This document shows, in pieces, positions 47,723 through 62,200 of a stretch of 64,000 nucleotides of DNA. The first letter of the stretch is position 1, and each line of letters starts with the position of its first letter. The position numbers were made by a program, and so were the translations under genes. This stretch comes from Tubiluchus corallicola. Its lineage: Eukaryota; Priapulida; Priapulimorpha; Priapulimorphida; Tubiluchidae. The notes below the pieces were generated by a model. It made no database searches. It had not been told where the DNA came from and saw only the letters and a program-made list of their open reading frames with translations. Location of the stretch: positions 218,501 to 282,500 of the forward strand of contig JAQGDQ010000115.1 in assembly GCA_030141605.1 (NCBI GenBank), in the 5' to 3' direction.

Positions 47723-50300
47723 ATGCTGACAAAAAAGCAAACGGGTGTTATATTTTTGACGTTTTGCATAAGCGTGGCGTCGACATGCCTGCTGGCAGCC
47801 GCTTTGGGCACAGGTTTTTGGGTGGTGTCGTCGCCTCGTCGTGAAGTAGAACAGCTGGGAGTGAATGTGAGGAGTTCTGAAAGCGAAGAAAAATTCCGCG
47901 GCACCCTGAACTTAGGCTTGTTCCACGGTCGCAAGGTTTTTGACAGCGGATTTGGAACCTCTGGCCGCCCCACAGATATTGACGGTAGGATTTTGTGTAA
48001 TTTTGTGAAAATTGGAAAAATTCTATTTTTCGTCTTGTGCAAAAATCTTTACGAGGAGGCATTAAAAAATAAAAAAAATAAAATTTTCACTACAATAACA
48101 ATAAGATGAACTACAATTACTACAACACTAGTACTTACTTCTGCTGCTGTCACTGTTGCTACTACTACTGTTACTACTTCAGGGTGGTTGACTTTGGTAA
48201 CTTTTAGTTTTTCGCCACCCTTTAACCCATCACTTGATTATCTTTAACTCAGATAATTTGTTCATTTAATAATTTTGTCACTTTATATCATATTATCGTT
48301 TCATGCTCTGTGTTTTTCTTGTAAAAAGGTGATTAATAAAAGATACTTATTTACTTACTTACTGCTACTACTGGTTATTGTAATTAAGCTCTGCTCGAAA
48401 AATTAATTACCGTTATTCTTCTTCATAAATCTAGCACATTATTAAGTGTAGGGACTAATCCACTAATATGACACACTGAACCAGCAGGGGTGCCATGTTC
48501 ATGTACATTCCCCTCAATGTCAGAACAGATCATGTACTGATTGTTTTAGTTCATTGTTTGCATGGAACAGTTTAGTTGTAAAGTAAATTTGTTTCTAGTG
48601 TATGGCCAGTATTTAAACCAGCCCCCTGCACACATAACAATGAATAAATGATCTTCTGCGGGCACAGCAGTTAGTAAATAAATGGCCATAACCACTAGTA
48701 AAGTAAATCTATCATTTACAGATTAAGCCTCGTTTTGATTCAGCTGGCTGAGCCTTATTTGTGGGCAGCTATTCATACTGGATTGGTTGTATGTAGGCGC
48801 TGTCTTCTAGGCTTATTAGTGCTCTCACACTGAAACAGTTTGTCTAGCTGTACTGCTTGTTTACTTAGCTTTGTGAGCAGTCTTATTGCCAGTGTTGTGA
48901 TTTTCCATAACTACTGGTAAACTAAATCAATCGTTTACAGAATAAACTATACTCTTTAGCCATGCTATTTTGAAAAGGCCTTTTATATGGATCGGAATAC
49001 ATTACAATGCCATGTGTAGTTTAGAAAAGCCAATTTTAAAACCCAGAACACCAAGTTATAAACCTATAATTCTGTTCGTGTTGCAAAATAGAAAACAGCA
49101 TAGGTCAGAAGAAAACGCTGAGGCAGTTACAAAATTTTTGTAGGAGCTCTGGGAAAACTCCTTGAGGTGCTTAAACCAGGTGCTTTATTAGGCTGAATCC
49201 CCTAACATCATTGAAAAAGGTACTGTTTGTAAAGTACTACTTGCAACAGTTCCGTGTTGACTTGTACAAATTTAATTAATTTAATTTATTTTTTTAGTCG
49301 TAAAAACTTATGCTGAAAAAGGTGTTTTTAACTATGGCCTGTGGATCTGTACAGTGGTGTTCGTTTCGCTTGGCATACTGTGGGGTTTCATATCAGCTGT
49401 GTTTTCCATGGTCAACAGTATTGCCAACCCCAAATCAGCTGTGATAGGACCCTTCGGTCTTTACTTATGGAATGGGTTAGCATGTAAGTAGTTACTTTAA
49501 CGGCAAAGATCTTTGTTAAAGTATGCCTTGAAAATTTCTTAAACAAAGTAAACCGATATCCGACAGCTACTGGTGCTTTCATTTCTTGAAAAGTCCAGTA
49601 GCAAAAATTTTTTATTACATATTTAGACAGTTTGTACCAAAGGAAAAAGTTGCCATGATACTGCATTTGTGCACTACCCATTTTTTTGTATATCTTCCAT
49701 TAAATGTTAGACTTATTGTTAACATTTTTTGTGATTTCATACTTAATTTGCCAAACTTCAGGTATTTCAAAGTACTGTAACTAGAAATGCCACTGCTGGT
49801 TGGGCAGCTATAAAGGATGAACTTTGGACTCATTGGGAATTTGGTGGCCTACTGATCTAGGCATCTGTGCTGCGAGCAGTAGGTCCCTAGTACTTATCCA
49901 GATTGTATTCCGTCTTTTTTCACATTTTCCTTCTTTCAAGTTCCGTATTGAAATTTAATTGTGGGTGTGAACCATCAGGAATGTCACACTTTAACTTTGT
50001 ATAACATAAGTTTTGGTATTTACAGGCTTTCTAACCCTTGTGGCCGTGGTAATGTTTGTGGGTTTATATTACAAAGACCTCAAGGAAAATGTGCTTAGTA
50101 TTAGTGACAGACAAAATCTCTGGACGTCGGTCGATCGTTCCTGGTTCGGAATGTCATTTTGGCTAGCCGTTGCTGCCTGCATCGGTTTTGCACTCAATGT
50201 CATCCTCGTAATGATAGCCGGCGTGCAAGTCAAACCCTTCTCCTCAAAGTCTGGCAACATGGCGGAAAAGAACCAGGGAGACACGATCATAATGTATTAA
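47723..50300 (+). CDS. Clarin-family four-transmembrane protein
   Basis: Clarins are small tetraspan membrane proteins; in vertebrates clarin-1 supports hair-cell and photoreceptor synapses. Exons 47723-47984, 49298-49483 and 50026-50300 join to 723 nt (240 aa; clarin-1 is 232). Four hydrophobic spans: about 8-33, 101-125, 140-165 and 190-216. Family marks are AALGTGFW after TM1 (cf. ALGTPLW), GLFHG at 65-69, GPFGLYL at 138-144 before TM3, and SFW...MIAGVQ in TM4. The C-terminus ends TIIMY, close to the vertebrate ADLMY type. The first extracellular loop lacks any N-x-S/T sequon. The start Met directly precedes a short cytosolic Lys-rich head. The orthology group within the family (CLRN1, 2 or 3) cannot be decided, so no symbol is given. 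It is tail to tail with LDB1. Confidence 0.9.
48110..48362 (+). mobile_element. Retrotransposon 3' tail in clarin intron 1
   Basis: Sequence ends GATTAATAAAAGATACTTATTTACTTACTTAC with a simple TTAC-type tail, like a 5'-truncated LINE or SINE end. An ACTACTACTGTTACTAC stretch precedes it. No coding sequence. Confidence 0.4.
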
Positions 50301-53250
50301 TAGCCTAAGAAAGAAATGCAAAGACAGGACCAATAATGTATTGACCCAATTGGGAACGAAAACCAGGAGACCACATGACGTATTTATACCGAGTGTATGC
50401 AGAAAAACACCTAGTCGTGGAACAGTAGTAGTTATATTACAATGACTTTGTTGACTACATGCTGAAAACGCCTAGCAAAGAAACAAGTGGGACAATGTGG
50501 CGATACATGGATCCAGCTAGTGATGTGCCAGAAAAACGCTAGCGAGTGAATAAGAATTAGCTGTGAAGACAATATCATAACCAGAAAGATTTTACTAACA
50601 TTTTATTATCCATGAAAATGAGATTTTACTCCAGATTTACAAGCAAAAAACAGACTAAAGAGACCCCTACATGAAAAATAAACAACTAATAGACCTGTAC
50701 AATTGCAGGTTAAAAAATACATAACACGTATGTTTACAAGGCAATATGAATATCTGCTACAAAAAATAATTGTAAATTGTTTTAGCAAGTGTTTTAGTTT
50801 ATATGTTACCTGAAGTTCACAGCCACACCACGGGCGTAAAGTAGCATTCGGCTAAGGTTTAGAACTCCCTACACACAAGAAATTAATTTCTGACGAGAAT
50901 TAGGGTTTGGGTTAGGGGCAGGGCATTTAAATTGTGTGAAGAATTGTAAACTTCTTCCTAGCCATTCATATCAGATTCTGTTTCCGTGAAAATGCTCCGA
51001 ATTATCAGTTTTTAGAAATCCTGTATGCACATCAGTAAAGAAAATGAACAATTGTTTGCATTTCCAACTCTGCTTAATGCGTGATTCGTGTACCTTGCGT
51101 GAAGTGTGCCTTTAGTTATAACACAATCTACTAGAGATCGTAATCATGGGTAAAATGACGATGAAAAACAATTTGTACAAATGATTTAAAGAAGGCCGCC
51201 AGTGACAGAGAGCATTTTGTCAATTACACCTCACAGGTACATGATCATTAGACACCGACTGTACTGAGGTCGACTACACGAAGAAACATATCAGTCGTGA
51301 ACTAATTAAATACATACTGGGTAATTAATTAACAGTAACTATAAACTACCAAATGACTGCTAAAGAACAACTTGGTTTTGCACGATTCGCTCTCCCAAGC
51401 TATTACTTTAACAACTTCTAATTATCCAAACCTAAGGATTTATTACATAAAATGTTGGTGCTTGCTAAATTACACGTAAATTACAAAATCGGGAAACAAA
51501 AATAAATCGATACGTTCGCTTAACATAGTAACATAGCTGTCACAGTAACTTACAAATGACTAGATAAAAATATTAGAGAAACGGAAACAACCTAGGCAAC
51601 GTGACGACTAAATTGCAACCGCCTATACCACTGCCAACATATACCAGATGCAGATGGTCAGTCAGAATCTTTAACATATACATACTGCAGAATTAAAGTT
51701 TCACATTCTCTGGACCAAGCAATGTCTATAAATACTTCATGTACATACAATAACAGCCTTGTATAAAAATTAATTTCTTGGCCTTGTATGAAAATCTATT
51801 TCTCTGCTAATAGATGGCTGAAAGTTCGCATATGTAAAATATGAGCACAACAGCATTCATTCCATTGTATCCAATAATAATGCACAAGACATCCAAAAAT
51901 GGTACTAAAGTCATCAAGTCCATGAAGAAAAATGCACATTGTTGAAGTTTCTTAAACATTATTTTAGGTGTACAACGAGCCCTTGCTTAACCATGGCAAT
52001 GGGTTTCAGCATTGTGTAAATCCCCATTTAACAATGGACATTTTACTTAAAAAAACTTAAATTAATGAGTTTTGTTGCTACTAAGCCCTACATATATTTG
52101 AGCAAACAGTCTTTTCATAGCAAACTTGGAAATTCAACGAGTGCCATCAGTAGGTCATGTCTTTCAGTCAAATATGGTCATGTCGTATTCGAATCTGGGT
52201 GGGCAAGAGGCAAACAAACACATAAGCATGACAGACCTCAACAATACAGGAGAAATAAACTTTTATTCCTTAAGGAGGATAGACAATTTCAATGGTAAAG
52301 CAAACTATTTATTGTTAAGTGAGAAGATAAGTCAGAAAAATTCATTGGTGTTGATAGGAACAGCTGCTAAAGCAGGACATATGGTGATGTGTAGAAATCT
52401 GGTATTTTATCAATTCACACAGAATTTTTAAGAGATTCAGTAGCTCAAAAAAGCTGATTGGACAATGATCTTAGACGCTTTTAAACCACAATGTAGGCAA
52501 ATTGTCACCTTCTGATCCACCCGGATTTCCCTGAAGCTAACAAGACCTACATTTCATTCATTACAGAAAGTAACAAACACAAAGGAACGAAGAAATCATA
52601 CAAACCTCACGTCACACATCACAAAAACTATATTCTGTACAAAATATCTCAGAGTAGACAAATGACCTTGCCCATTGTTCAAAGTTAAACCAGTGAACAA
52701 TACTTAAAACACAAATCAAATATCTCTCCATAGGTTTCACTGCATCCAATTTTCCAATTTATCATGTCTTTTATTGTACGAGGCCATTGCGGGAGGTGCC
52801 ACTTAACTAGGTGCTCGTTTTCACTAAAAATTCATATATGATTATCCACAATGTCTGAACTTTCATATATTCATTTTCAGATATATGAGAAAATGAGATC
52901 GGTAAAAATCTCCGCCTTCCATTTTGCAATAAAGAATCTTATAATCACAGGGCACACAAAGCTGCTTGAAGTGTCAAGCCCAAAGTCTTCCAGGTCTACA
53001 CCAAATTGTGATCTGTAAAAGTTTTGTTGCAAGTCCATCTTGCTCCACTTCGCAAACTTTGCGCGGTGTCCGAATTCACAAGTTGATTTGTCATGAAACA
53101 CGAATTACTATAGCTTCGTTAGCGAAACTACAAACGTGAAATTAATCTATAACATTTTGTTGCACTTGCATGAGATTTCCAGCTTGCCAATGCCGTTTCA
53201 GCAAAGGTTTAAAACAAATTGTACAACACAATCAAGTTGCTTCGATATCA
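50301..53250. other. Tail-to-tail spacer between clarin and LDB1
   Basis: Contains the 3' untranslated regions of both genes. AATAAA at 50677-50682 is a candidate polyadenylation signal for clarin. A pogo-like fragment may lie at 51962-52045 (GAGCCCTTGCTTAACCATGG). Open frames here are short and unlike any family I know. Confidence 0.4.
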
Positions 53251-56200
53251 TCAGTCGGCCTTATTCAGTGGCATGTCGCCGGTCGTCGACGGTGGTGGTG
53301 GGGGTGCTTTTCGATCCTGCCCTCCTGGCCACGATCCGGCAGAGGTCATCGGGGAGTTAGAGAAGTCCTCCTGCTCGTCTATACTATTTGGTTCACATTG
53401 AGTGTTCTCCAGTCTGGTGATAAGACGCTCGTCCTCATCCCCGAACTCTCCACCCATCAATGAGGGCTCACCCACCACCATAACATCCTGCTGACAAAAA
53501 ACAGGAAGTTATTAGCCAAAAATCAATTTTACCATCTTTGCACATTTTTTGTCTTACCCCATATGGCAGATCAGCATGTTTCTAGTGCTAACAACAGTAA
53601 TCATTCTTGAATAAAACTGAATAATATCAAGTATCACTGCATGATATGAGACGTCCACAAAGGAGATGGCTTACTTAAAAGTACTACCATCAGGATTATT
53701 GCTACACGCTAAATTCTATGGTTTGACTATCACACAAGCAGCAGATTTAACTATGTACACATTTCACACAATGACTTTTTGCTTAAGGAAAACTAGTCTC
53801 TATTGAACTGTTGGGCAACTCCTATTCAGCTGAACTTTTATTTCAAGTGAAATTTTACTTATAATTGTTTTGCCAACCCATATTTAAGCAAAATGAGCGT
53901 TAGCAACATGCAGAACAGTTCTTGCTTTCATTCACATCATTTGCATTTAAATATTGCTACATAAAGAAACACATTTTTAAAAAAACAATAAAATCATATA
54001 ATTTCATAAGATAAAAAATTTATATACAGTGACCTAAAACTACCCAAATATTAACAGATACATTGTACTTGAAAATTAAATTTGAAACACCGAATAAATA
54101 TATCAAAAAGAACCTGTTATAAATATTAGTATAGTATAATCTATAATAATTATTCCTCAGGCAACCCAATTTTATTTATGGTATTAGGCAAAACAGAAAT
54201 TTCACAAGCGAAACTTCTGCTCTAAGGCAGGATTGCAGAAAAGCAAAGACAGCCACTACTACCTCTCTATAATGTCCTAGTGAAGGTTAGTAATATGAGT
54301 ACATTATAACATCTAGTCTACATGGCACAGTCAAGCTTAAACAAACAAAACTGCTCTGAATTTTTTAAGCAAGTTGCTGGCAGTTACTTGTTTTGCATAA
54401 CACTTCCCATTTCCGCCAAAAGTAATATTAAATCACATTCCACTGCCACCTATATTTTGTTTCTAAAATCACTTGTAACAAAAAGTTTACGAGCAGAAAG
54501 AGAATACCAGAACCGTGCCATGAGATGATAGACTTATCCTTGTTAACACTATCAAAAAGCCTTCGAAACACGAAGCACAGAGAAGAGAAGTGTAAAAAAG
54601 CAGCAAAGCAGAGCAAAAAGTGCGATGATATGTAAGCAACAATAGACCTGTCAGCTGTGCTTGGGTGGTCTGCCCCTGCCTTTCCTCACATTGCCCTGAA
54701 ATAAAATTGCTTGCCGAAACGGAAAATGCAGCACCTTCCTTCTTAGTTAAAGTTGTTCAGTTTCATTAATGAAATGAACAACTTAGTGTGAAGGAAGCTT
54801 TTGATCTTTTTGCATGCAAAAACCCCAGACTCAGCTGTTTATGAATTGCAAAAAAAACAGACAGTTTAAGGCATGCATGTTGTACTGCATTTAGACAATC
54901 AACAGTACCTTTAGTCTACAGTTTTTGTCGCTAGATGTCACATTATTAGTATTTATTACATTGTTTGACAGTGCTATGGTCAACAGTTGCTATTTACTAA
55001 AATTATCACTGAACTAATAGAAACTACTCCATTTATAGCGTAATGCAAAAGGCACTGCTTAGCCTAAGTATTGGCATCTCTTAGGTTCCTGAAATACACT
55101 GATTAAGTAGACGTATCTCTGCCTGGACAGAGGATAACTTACACAAGAAAATCTTCACTTTTTTTCTGTCCCATGATGCATCTTTTGTTTTTGTACATTA
55201 CTTACCATAAATTCAATCTTGATTAACAAAAGTTATTAGGTTTTTCTTTAAGAGTTCTGTTTAATAATTGATTCCTACATCCAATGTTTAACAAGAATAA
55301 CAAATCAGTTCTTCACAAAAATTGCAACTTAATTCAGATGTTATTCATTTCAGCATTTCATGCACTGACTGAACAGAACAAAGTCAATCCAAAGACTTTT
55401 TTCAACTGAGAAAGCAAATCTGGTTTAGGCTTGCAGCACTTGCTAAACTTCATCATCCACTCATATTCTGTTTTTAGGAAAGCAGGCTACTCATTCTTTT
55501 GACAGCTGTAACAGGACCAGGGTTTAGCTCATCATAAACAATAATCTTCTAAAATGAGACAGTGAAATGAAGGACTGGTCTTAGCCACATTCTGATGCAA
55601 GTTACGTCCTCCTTTATAAGGCAGATAGCTGAGGCATTATGACAGATCAAACTACTCAGAAGCCATTTTCCTGGCGGTCACCTATCCTTTCACTAACCAC
55701 TTCTAGGGTTATTTCATTTTAATCGTTTAGTATATGCCATAATGACTTAAGTTAAATAAAACTGCAAAATATTTTAAAATTAAGAAAACATTTTTGTTAT
55801 TAGGCAAACATTTGCTTTAACCCTTTTTAATGCTTTGCCATGGCACACACTTTCCATGCATAATCGTCAGTAAAATTTCCATGCACCACAAGCACAGGCA
55901 ATGCAAGGGAACTTGTTTGGTAAATTTATACTTAAATATTAATGCATTAATCGTTATGAATTTGCGAGTAATATACAAATACATTGAAATACAGTAGAAC
56001 CCTGACTATTATTATGCATACTAAATGACTTTTCTTGCATTGGGTAGACTGGTAGTGCTGTAAGGCTTGTTAGCAGAGAGTAACTTTGAGTGTCAAAGTA
56101 GTGGGAAGGACCTACATAAATCCTACATATCATCTGGTTTAGCATATAAGTTGCTGTGTCACATTTTGCTGCTACATCTATCAATTGAGGATTTCAAATC

Positions 56201-59200
56201 AAAATTGCACTTTACTAGTCGTCCCTTAATCATAACATCTCACACTAGTTTCTATGAGCCAAACAACTGAAATAAAATTCTCTAATACATAGTAGCAACT
56301 TTACTTGTCACTTCTGTATCTTACCTGTGATGATAAAGCAAAGCCTTGTGGACCTGGTGACATATTTTTCTTTTTTCCACCTAGTCCAGTGGCAGATGCT
56401 GCTGAATTATTGCCAGTTGACGACTTTCGTTTTCGTCTCTTGCTGGGTGGACGTTGTGACTCTGTAAAGAGGAAGCAAATGTTATACTTGATATTCATAT
56501 GAGCATTTACTAACATTTCAGTTAACCAGTCAACCAACAACCACAACAAATGCACAGTGGCATAGTGTAGGGTGTGCGGTCAATATTTTCTGTTAATAAA
56601 GCCGACAATAAAAATACTTCTTTTTCCGTCAAATTGCCCGGGTGAATTTATTTTATCGCACGCACACCTGGACGAAAATTTTGATAATTATCTTCATTCA
56701 CAGCTAGCGCAGTCATATAAAAGTGCATTTTTTAATTTAAAACATAAAACACAATAATTATTATAACAACGTTGTTTCGGCAAGGATGCAGTAAAGCAAT
56801 GTTTCTGGTAACTCTCTGTATATCTCACGAGATTGTCACTCCTTGGGATTCTTGATTTGATTGCAAACTTTATTTTAAACAAATGCATGTGGCTTTGACA
56901 GTGCTAGTATCACTATGAGCAACCATACACTAACTAATTAAGCGATTCTCTCTATGGAGAGTATACAGAAGCCCTTGACATTTCCATATTTTTGTTAATA
57001 ATAAATACTTTACTCTTCATAAGAATAAATATCTTTCATATGTGTTTGTACTGGTCGAAGGTGTGTTACGTTAACAAAGGGGCGATTGATATGGCTACCA
57101 CACAAGGCGACCAAACCCCATGCTACACCACTGTAAATGCAACATAAACTATAATTCAGAAACAAGTGTTATTAATTCACAGATAATACCATTACAATAT
57201 GAAGTTAACACAGTGTTAGTACCTTACACAGGCAAACATTATTGAACATTTGAAAGAAATGTTAAGCCTTTGGAATTTGCACAGTCAATTCCAAAGTTTC
57301 GTGGATAAAAAACATACAAGCTTCTTTATTGTTTCCAGCTCACGTTATCTGTTTTTTAAAAAACAGCATATTTCTTACGTTGAAGACACAGACAGCAGCA
57401 AAGTCATATAATACTTTCTGAAACTAAGAAAATTTCGCGCCATTAAAAAATCACTATTTTGCATAAGAAAGTTACATAAGAAACACTGCAAGAACATCTC
57501 TCATCAGGTGTAAGTGTGCTACTCTGCAAATGCAAAATACCAACACAGAAAATATTTTAATACCAATATTCTAGAAATATTTAAAAAAACAGGAAATGCA
57601 TGAGGTGATTTGTTATAACTAACCTGAATTAGGTAATTATAATAATGTGTGAGTGTGAGATCTGTTAATGATGTTATTATAACCACTATTAGAATACAGC
57701 ACAGCAAACACACTCAACCCACACAGTGTGAGAGCATACATGACGTACTTGATAGTGTACCTAGTTGTTTTACTTCAACTTCGCGTGCAGCAACACGTAT
57801 CATGCCTGTTAGGTGATAATCAAATTACATATGTGTATAAATTAGTTATACAACAGCAACAATGTATAACAGCTAGAGATAATTCTATAACAAAACCATG
57901 CAAAATACCCAGCAATTTATGATAAAGTATCCTAGAAGTTTCTGGCATTCACAACAAGACATAAAGCTAACAATTTTCCTCCTTGATAAAAGTGAGTATT
58001 TTTCAGGACATTTCTTTAAAGACATGCTGCTTGGTTGGCAGTAATTCATTTTTGATAAAGCATAAATTTTGGAAAAAGGCACTAGTTAGGCAATGCTGGC
58101 AGAACATCAAAAATCTTGATGACATCACAAAACAATGCTGACGAGATTACAAACATGTTGGTAAGACAACATGGTAAGTTGGCAAGAGTATAGAAAAATG
58201 AATATACAATTAATATGTTTACCAGTAAAAGCTTTGTTTTCAAAAATACTCACCAGGTGGTGCAACCATGCGTTGCCACTTTTGAAACAAAGTGGTCTTC
58301 AGACAATCCCGTGGATTTAGAGCGTATGCTTTGTGCCGTGACATCAGCTCCTGCATCGGCTCCAATATCACACATAACTGCTTCCAAAATAATAAATGAG
58401 ACCCAAAATTTAAACCTATCCATATACACACCAAGAATTTGCTAATTTACAGGATTAAGATTAACAGGATTTATCGGGCTGATTACAGCAGCACAGCATA
58501 CCTTAATAATCAAGACAAATTCTCCGAAACAAAAAAACTTCTGTCTTTCAAGGACAGACTTTTGTGTTGTGCAAACCAATTTTAAGATTCGCATTTTTAC
58601 CATCCAGTAAAATGAGATTTTGCCAAAGACGAAAAAGCTGCAAGCTTCAATCGACTACAAGTCAATTCGATTAACCCACCGTGCAAAAGACGAAACTTAT
58701 AAATAATTCACACACCCTGAGGTAGTTGAGAGTGAAGTTTGTTAAACCCTGTCGAGTTATGTTCTTCGATAACTGCTCCAGCATTCCTGGATCCTGTAAG
58801 AAAAAAGCACCAGATATGAAAATGCGAAGTTCGAAGTGTCTGAAAATAGTTAATGTGTGACAAAATTAAAAAAATTATTTAAGCTAATTCATTATTTGTT
58901 CCAACTTCTAGTCAGATGAGTAAAATGTCTTTTCACCAAGGTTTGTGTGAGATATAAAGCGCTATTGTAAAGAAAACTAAAGCTGCAAAAAATACTTTGT
59001 ATTATTAATGAAAGGAAAAAGCCAAGCAATACGGCAACAGATTTAATGAAGCACAAAGAAAATGAATCATAATTGGCTTCTTTCAAAGCGAAATATGTCC
59101 TAATTTTTTTCATTATACAAAGCCGTAAAATGGACAGTCAAAATATGGTCAAAGTTGTAGTGGTCATCTTATTGTGTAAGCTTGTCAAACCAAAACCTCT

Positions 59201-62200
59201 AGGACCTCTAATTTGATTTTCCACACCATTCTAAGTATTTCTATTACACTTTAATGACTTTTAAGGCAAAGTTAGATGAAAAGTAGAGAGGAAGCTTATA
59301 CACTGTACAGGGCACATAGAGTGCAAAATCTGTGTGCAACAACTTTGTCTGAAACATATTTTTTGCTCGTATACAAGCTCGATAACCCATGTTTTGCAAA
59401 CTTTTTTGCTCACAGAATTTTACTACAAGTTTAATTTGCTCTCAGAAGAAAAATCATGGCAAAACCCGATTAGATCAATGAAAAAAATCACTTCAGGCAA
59501 GTGTCATCTAGTAACAGTTTACTGACACAGTTTCGTACAGAAGGTGATGTGCGCAGGAAAATTTTGTTTGAGATAATTTGCATCAGACAATTTGTGGCAG
59601 ACCAATTTATTACCACGAGCGACTAAGCTTAAATTCATAAATTTGCAGCCTTTGATATGGAATATGAAGAGTAGGCCCTGTAATGTGAATTATATGGTTA
59701 AAGATATTTCGGTGTTACTGTTTTGGGGAGTGCAGGCAACGTTGGATTTAAATGAGACAGTTGTGGCAACACGTAAAGGTCAGTAACGTGGCATAGCAAG
59801 AACCATAAGTTAACTGACGGTAATTCTATATCATCTTTCCAGATTTCTAGCTACCAGCAGACACCAAAAAAATGTCAGTATTCAATAAATTGTGCATAGA
59901 AACTACGAGGCTTTCGCTTTGGCCCTGGATGTATTCTGAACATTGTATTCTGAATTTTGGATACATATCACAGTCAACCACTGTGCCTGAAAATTTCTGT
60001 GCAGCATTCTTTTCAATTAACTTTCAGCTTTAAAGATTTTTGCCAGTTTTTTTGTTACATGTTTCTAAGTTTAAGTGATAATGTTCAGTAAAATAAACCC
60101 AACAAGCCAAGTGACTTGTCCTTTCCTTTAGAAAAACATCTTACGTGTAGCGCTATGACACTGCGAGGTATGAGTTCCCGAGCCTGTCGAGTAGCAAAAT
60201 GCCACGATCGTATCCGCATCAGATCATCAAACGTGAACTCTAGAACTAGTCTACCTTCTGTGCAAACCTACATTGATAAAAAAAGCATTATAGTTCATCA
60301 TTAAGATGACATGTCTGTGTCATACAGAACAACTATTTTGAAAATCGTAATTTAATTTCTCATTTGTTATCAAATGGGCCTTTAAAAGAACGAAATCTTT
60401 TTTGGAAGCACGTTTCAAGATACTCAAACTATAGCTATAGCTCATATGGTGTTCAGTAGGGGTGAGCATACCTTGCTAGGAAGCGAACTCGAATCAAACC
60501 AAATTTCAAGATTTGGAATCCAAATCAAATCTGAATTCAATTTTTAAATTTTTGAATAAATTTCGAATCATTAATAAAAAGTGATCTCACAAAAATCATG
60601 CATATTACTTGATTTTATTATGCAGGAAGACATTAATAACTCAAAGAATTTGCACGATAACGGCAAATGAATTGTGCTGATTGCATAATGTTTTTAATGT
60701 TTTAATGATGAAGAATGTATGTAGTTTAAGTGCTGCAATATTTAAATCTATAATTTTACTTTTAAATTAAATGTAAATTCAAACGTTCGATGCACAAACC
60801 CAGTGCTAAATTTTCGTAACTTGCACAACTTAGAGACTAACTTTTATGCACCCTTTTTGCATTGCTGCACAGCTTAGAACTATGCTTACGTTGTATTACA
60901 TAAGCATACATACTTTGCATACTTTCGGGCTGTTCTTACATGGCGTTTTACTAATGCATCTACCTTGCACAGAAGTAAAGAGATTTACAAACTTGAATCG
61001 AGAAACTTCCATACACCTTTAATCAACCAATGCTGCAGTTTCTCTACAATCGATTTGACTCTCAAAAGAAACTGGAGAGTAAAATGTCCTCTTGCAAGTC
61101 CAGCTGCCAAAGCCATGACAAGTAACAAGGCCTTTAAACAATGTCTCCACAGATATCCTGTATCTCACAAATCAGCAAGAGTTGTAAAACTAGTGCAAAA
61201 ACAACCAGGACACTGCCAATCTTTGGCTAGAATCCGGTACTTTAGGTGTAGGCTTACCACTAAAGTTGACTGATCATGGAAGAACCAGGACCTAATTATT
61301 AAAGATAATCCTGTAAGACAAGACAGAGAACTGATGAAATTGTACAAAAACAGCTTTGCAAGCAGTTATCCATCTAGTTAGTTTAAGCATAGTTCACTTG
61401 CTTCATGTTAGACAGTTCCGAACCATCCATAACACTCATATAGTATATAGTTACTAATCAACTCAGTGCTACCTAACATCCGTTGCCAACTTACTAATGA
61501 CTCAGTGACCACTCTACTCTCCTCTCCCATATAATAGTCTAAAGTTGGGCAAAAATTAGAATTTTTAACCAGGGACATGTTATTTTGACCCTTGCAGTGA
61601 TAATGGCTTAAGCAAATTCTCTACCTTAGTAAACATAGGCTTTCCGTGGTGCGTCACCATTGTGGCTTGATCACAGTCTAACGTTATTGTGGTGTTGTGA
61701 AACGACTCTTTCGGATGCTTCAGCTGAAAGTACAATTCCGTGACTCCGCCCTCAAAAATACTTCGGAAGTATCGAGGAATCAGTGTACGTCCGATTGCTG
61801 CAAAACAAAACCCAAGATTGCTGATTATAAAATGCGAACATTAACATAGAAAATTCATGTTAACACAAAACTTATTGAATTTTGTTAAAATAAATTCTGG
61901 CCGAAAACCAGAAAAAATTGTTTTGAAATTACAAATTTCGTTAAACTGACACCCTAAGCTACTTTTTTTGAGTACAAGTTGCATATTCCTAATTAAAAGA
62001 ATATACTCAACTAAGTTAATAAACTAAGCTGGTATAGCTCTTCAGAAGTCTTGCAAGCAGTTCATAATTAACATAATATTACAAACTAGCTAACCTGGAA
62101 AATCAAGACAGGACATGAATGAAAGCAGGCCAGCACAAAGATAAAACATGGCAGGATGAGACAGAAAATAATTGTAATGACATCTATATGATAACTACGA

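Noticed and set aside
47674-48062. Two open frames of over 100 codons on the minus strand
   Set aside because: They are antisense shadows of clarin exon 1, which has clear family motifs on the plus strand.
52126-52431. 101-codon open frame between clarin and LDB1
   Set aside because: No family resemblance, no clear promoter or splice context, and it probably overlaps untranslated or intergenic sequence.
60965-61273. 102-codon open frame on the plus strand
   Set aside because: It lies antisense in an LDB1 intron, has no recognisable domain and ordinary AT-rich composition; probably chance.
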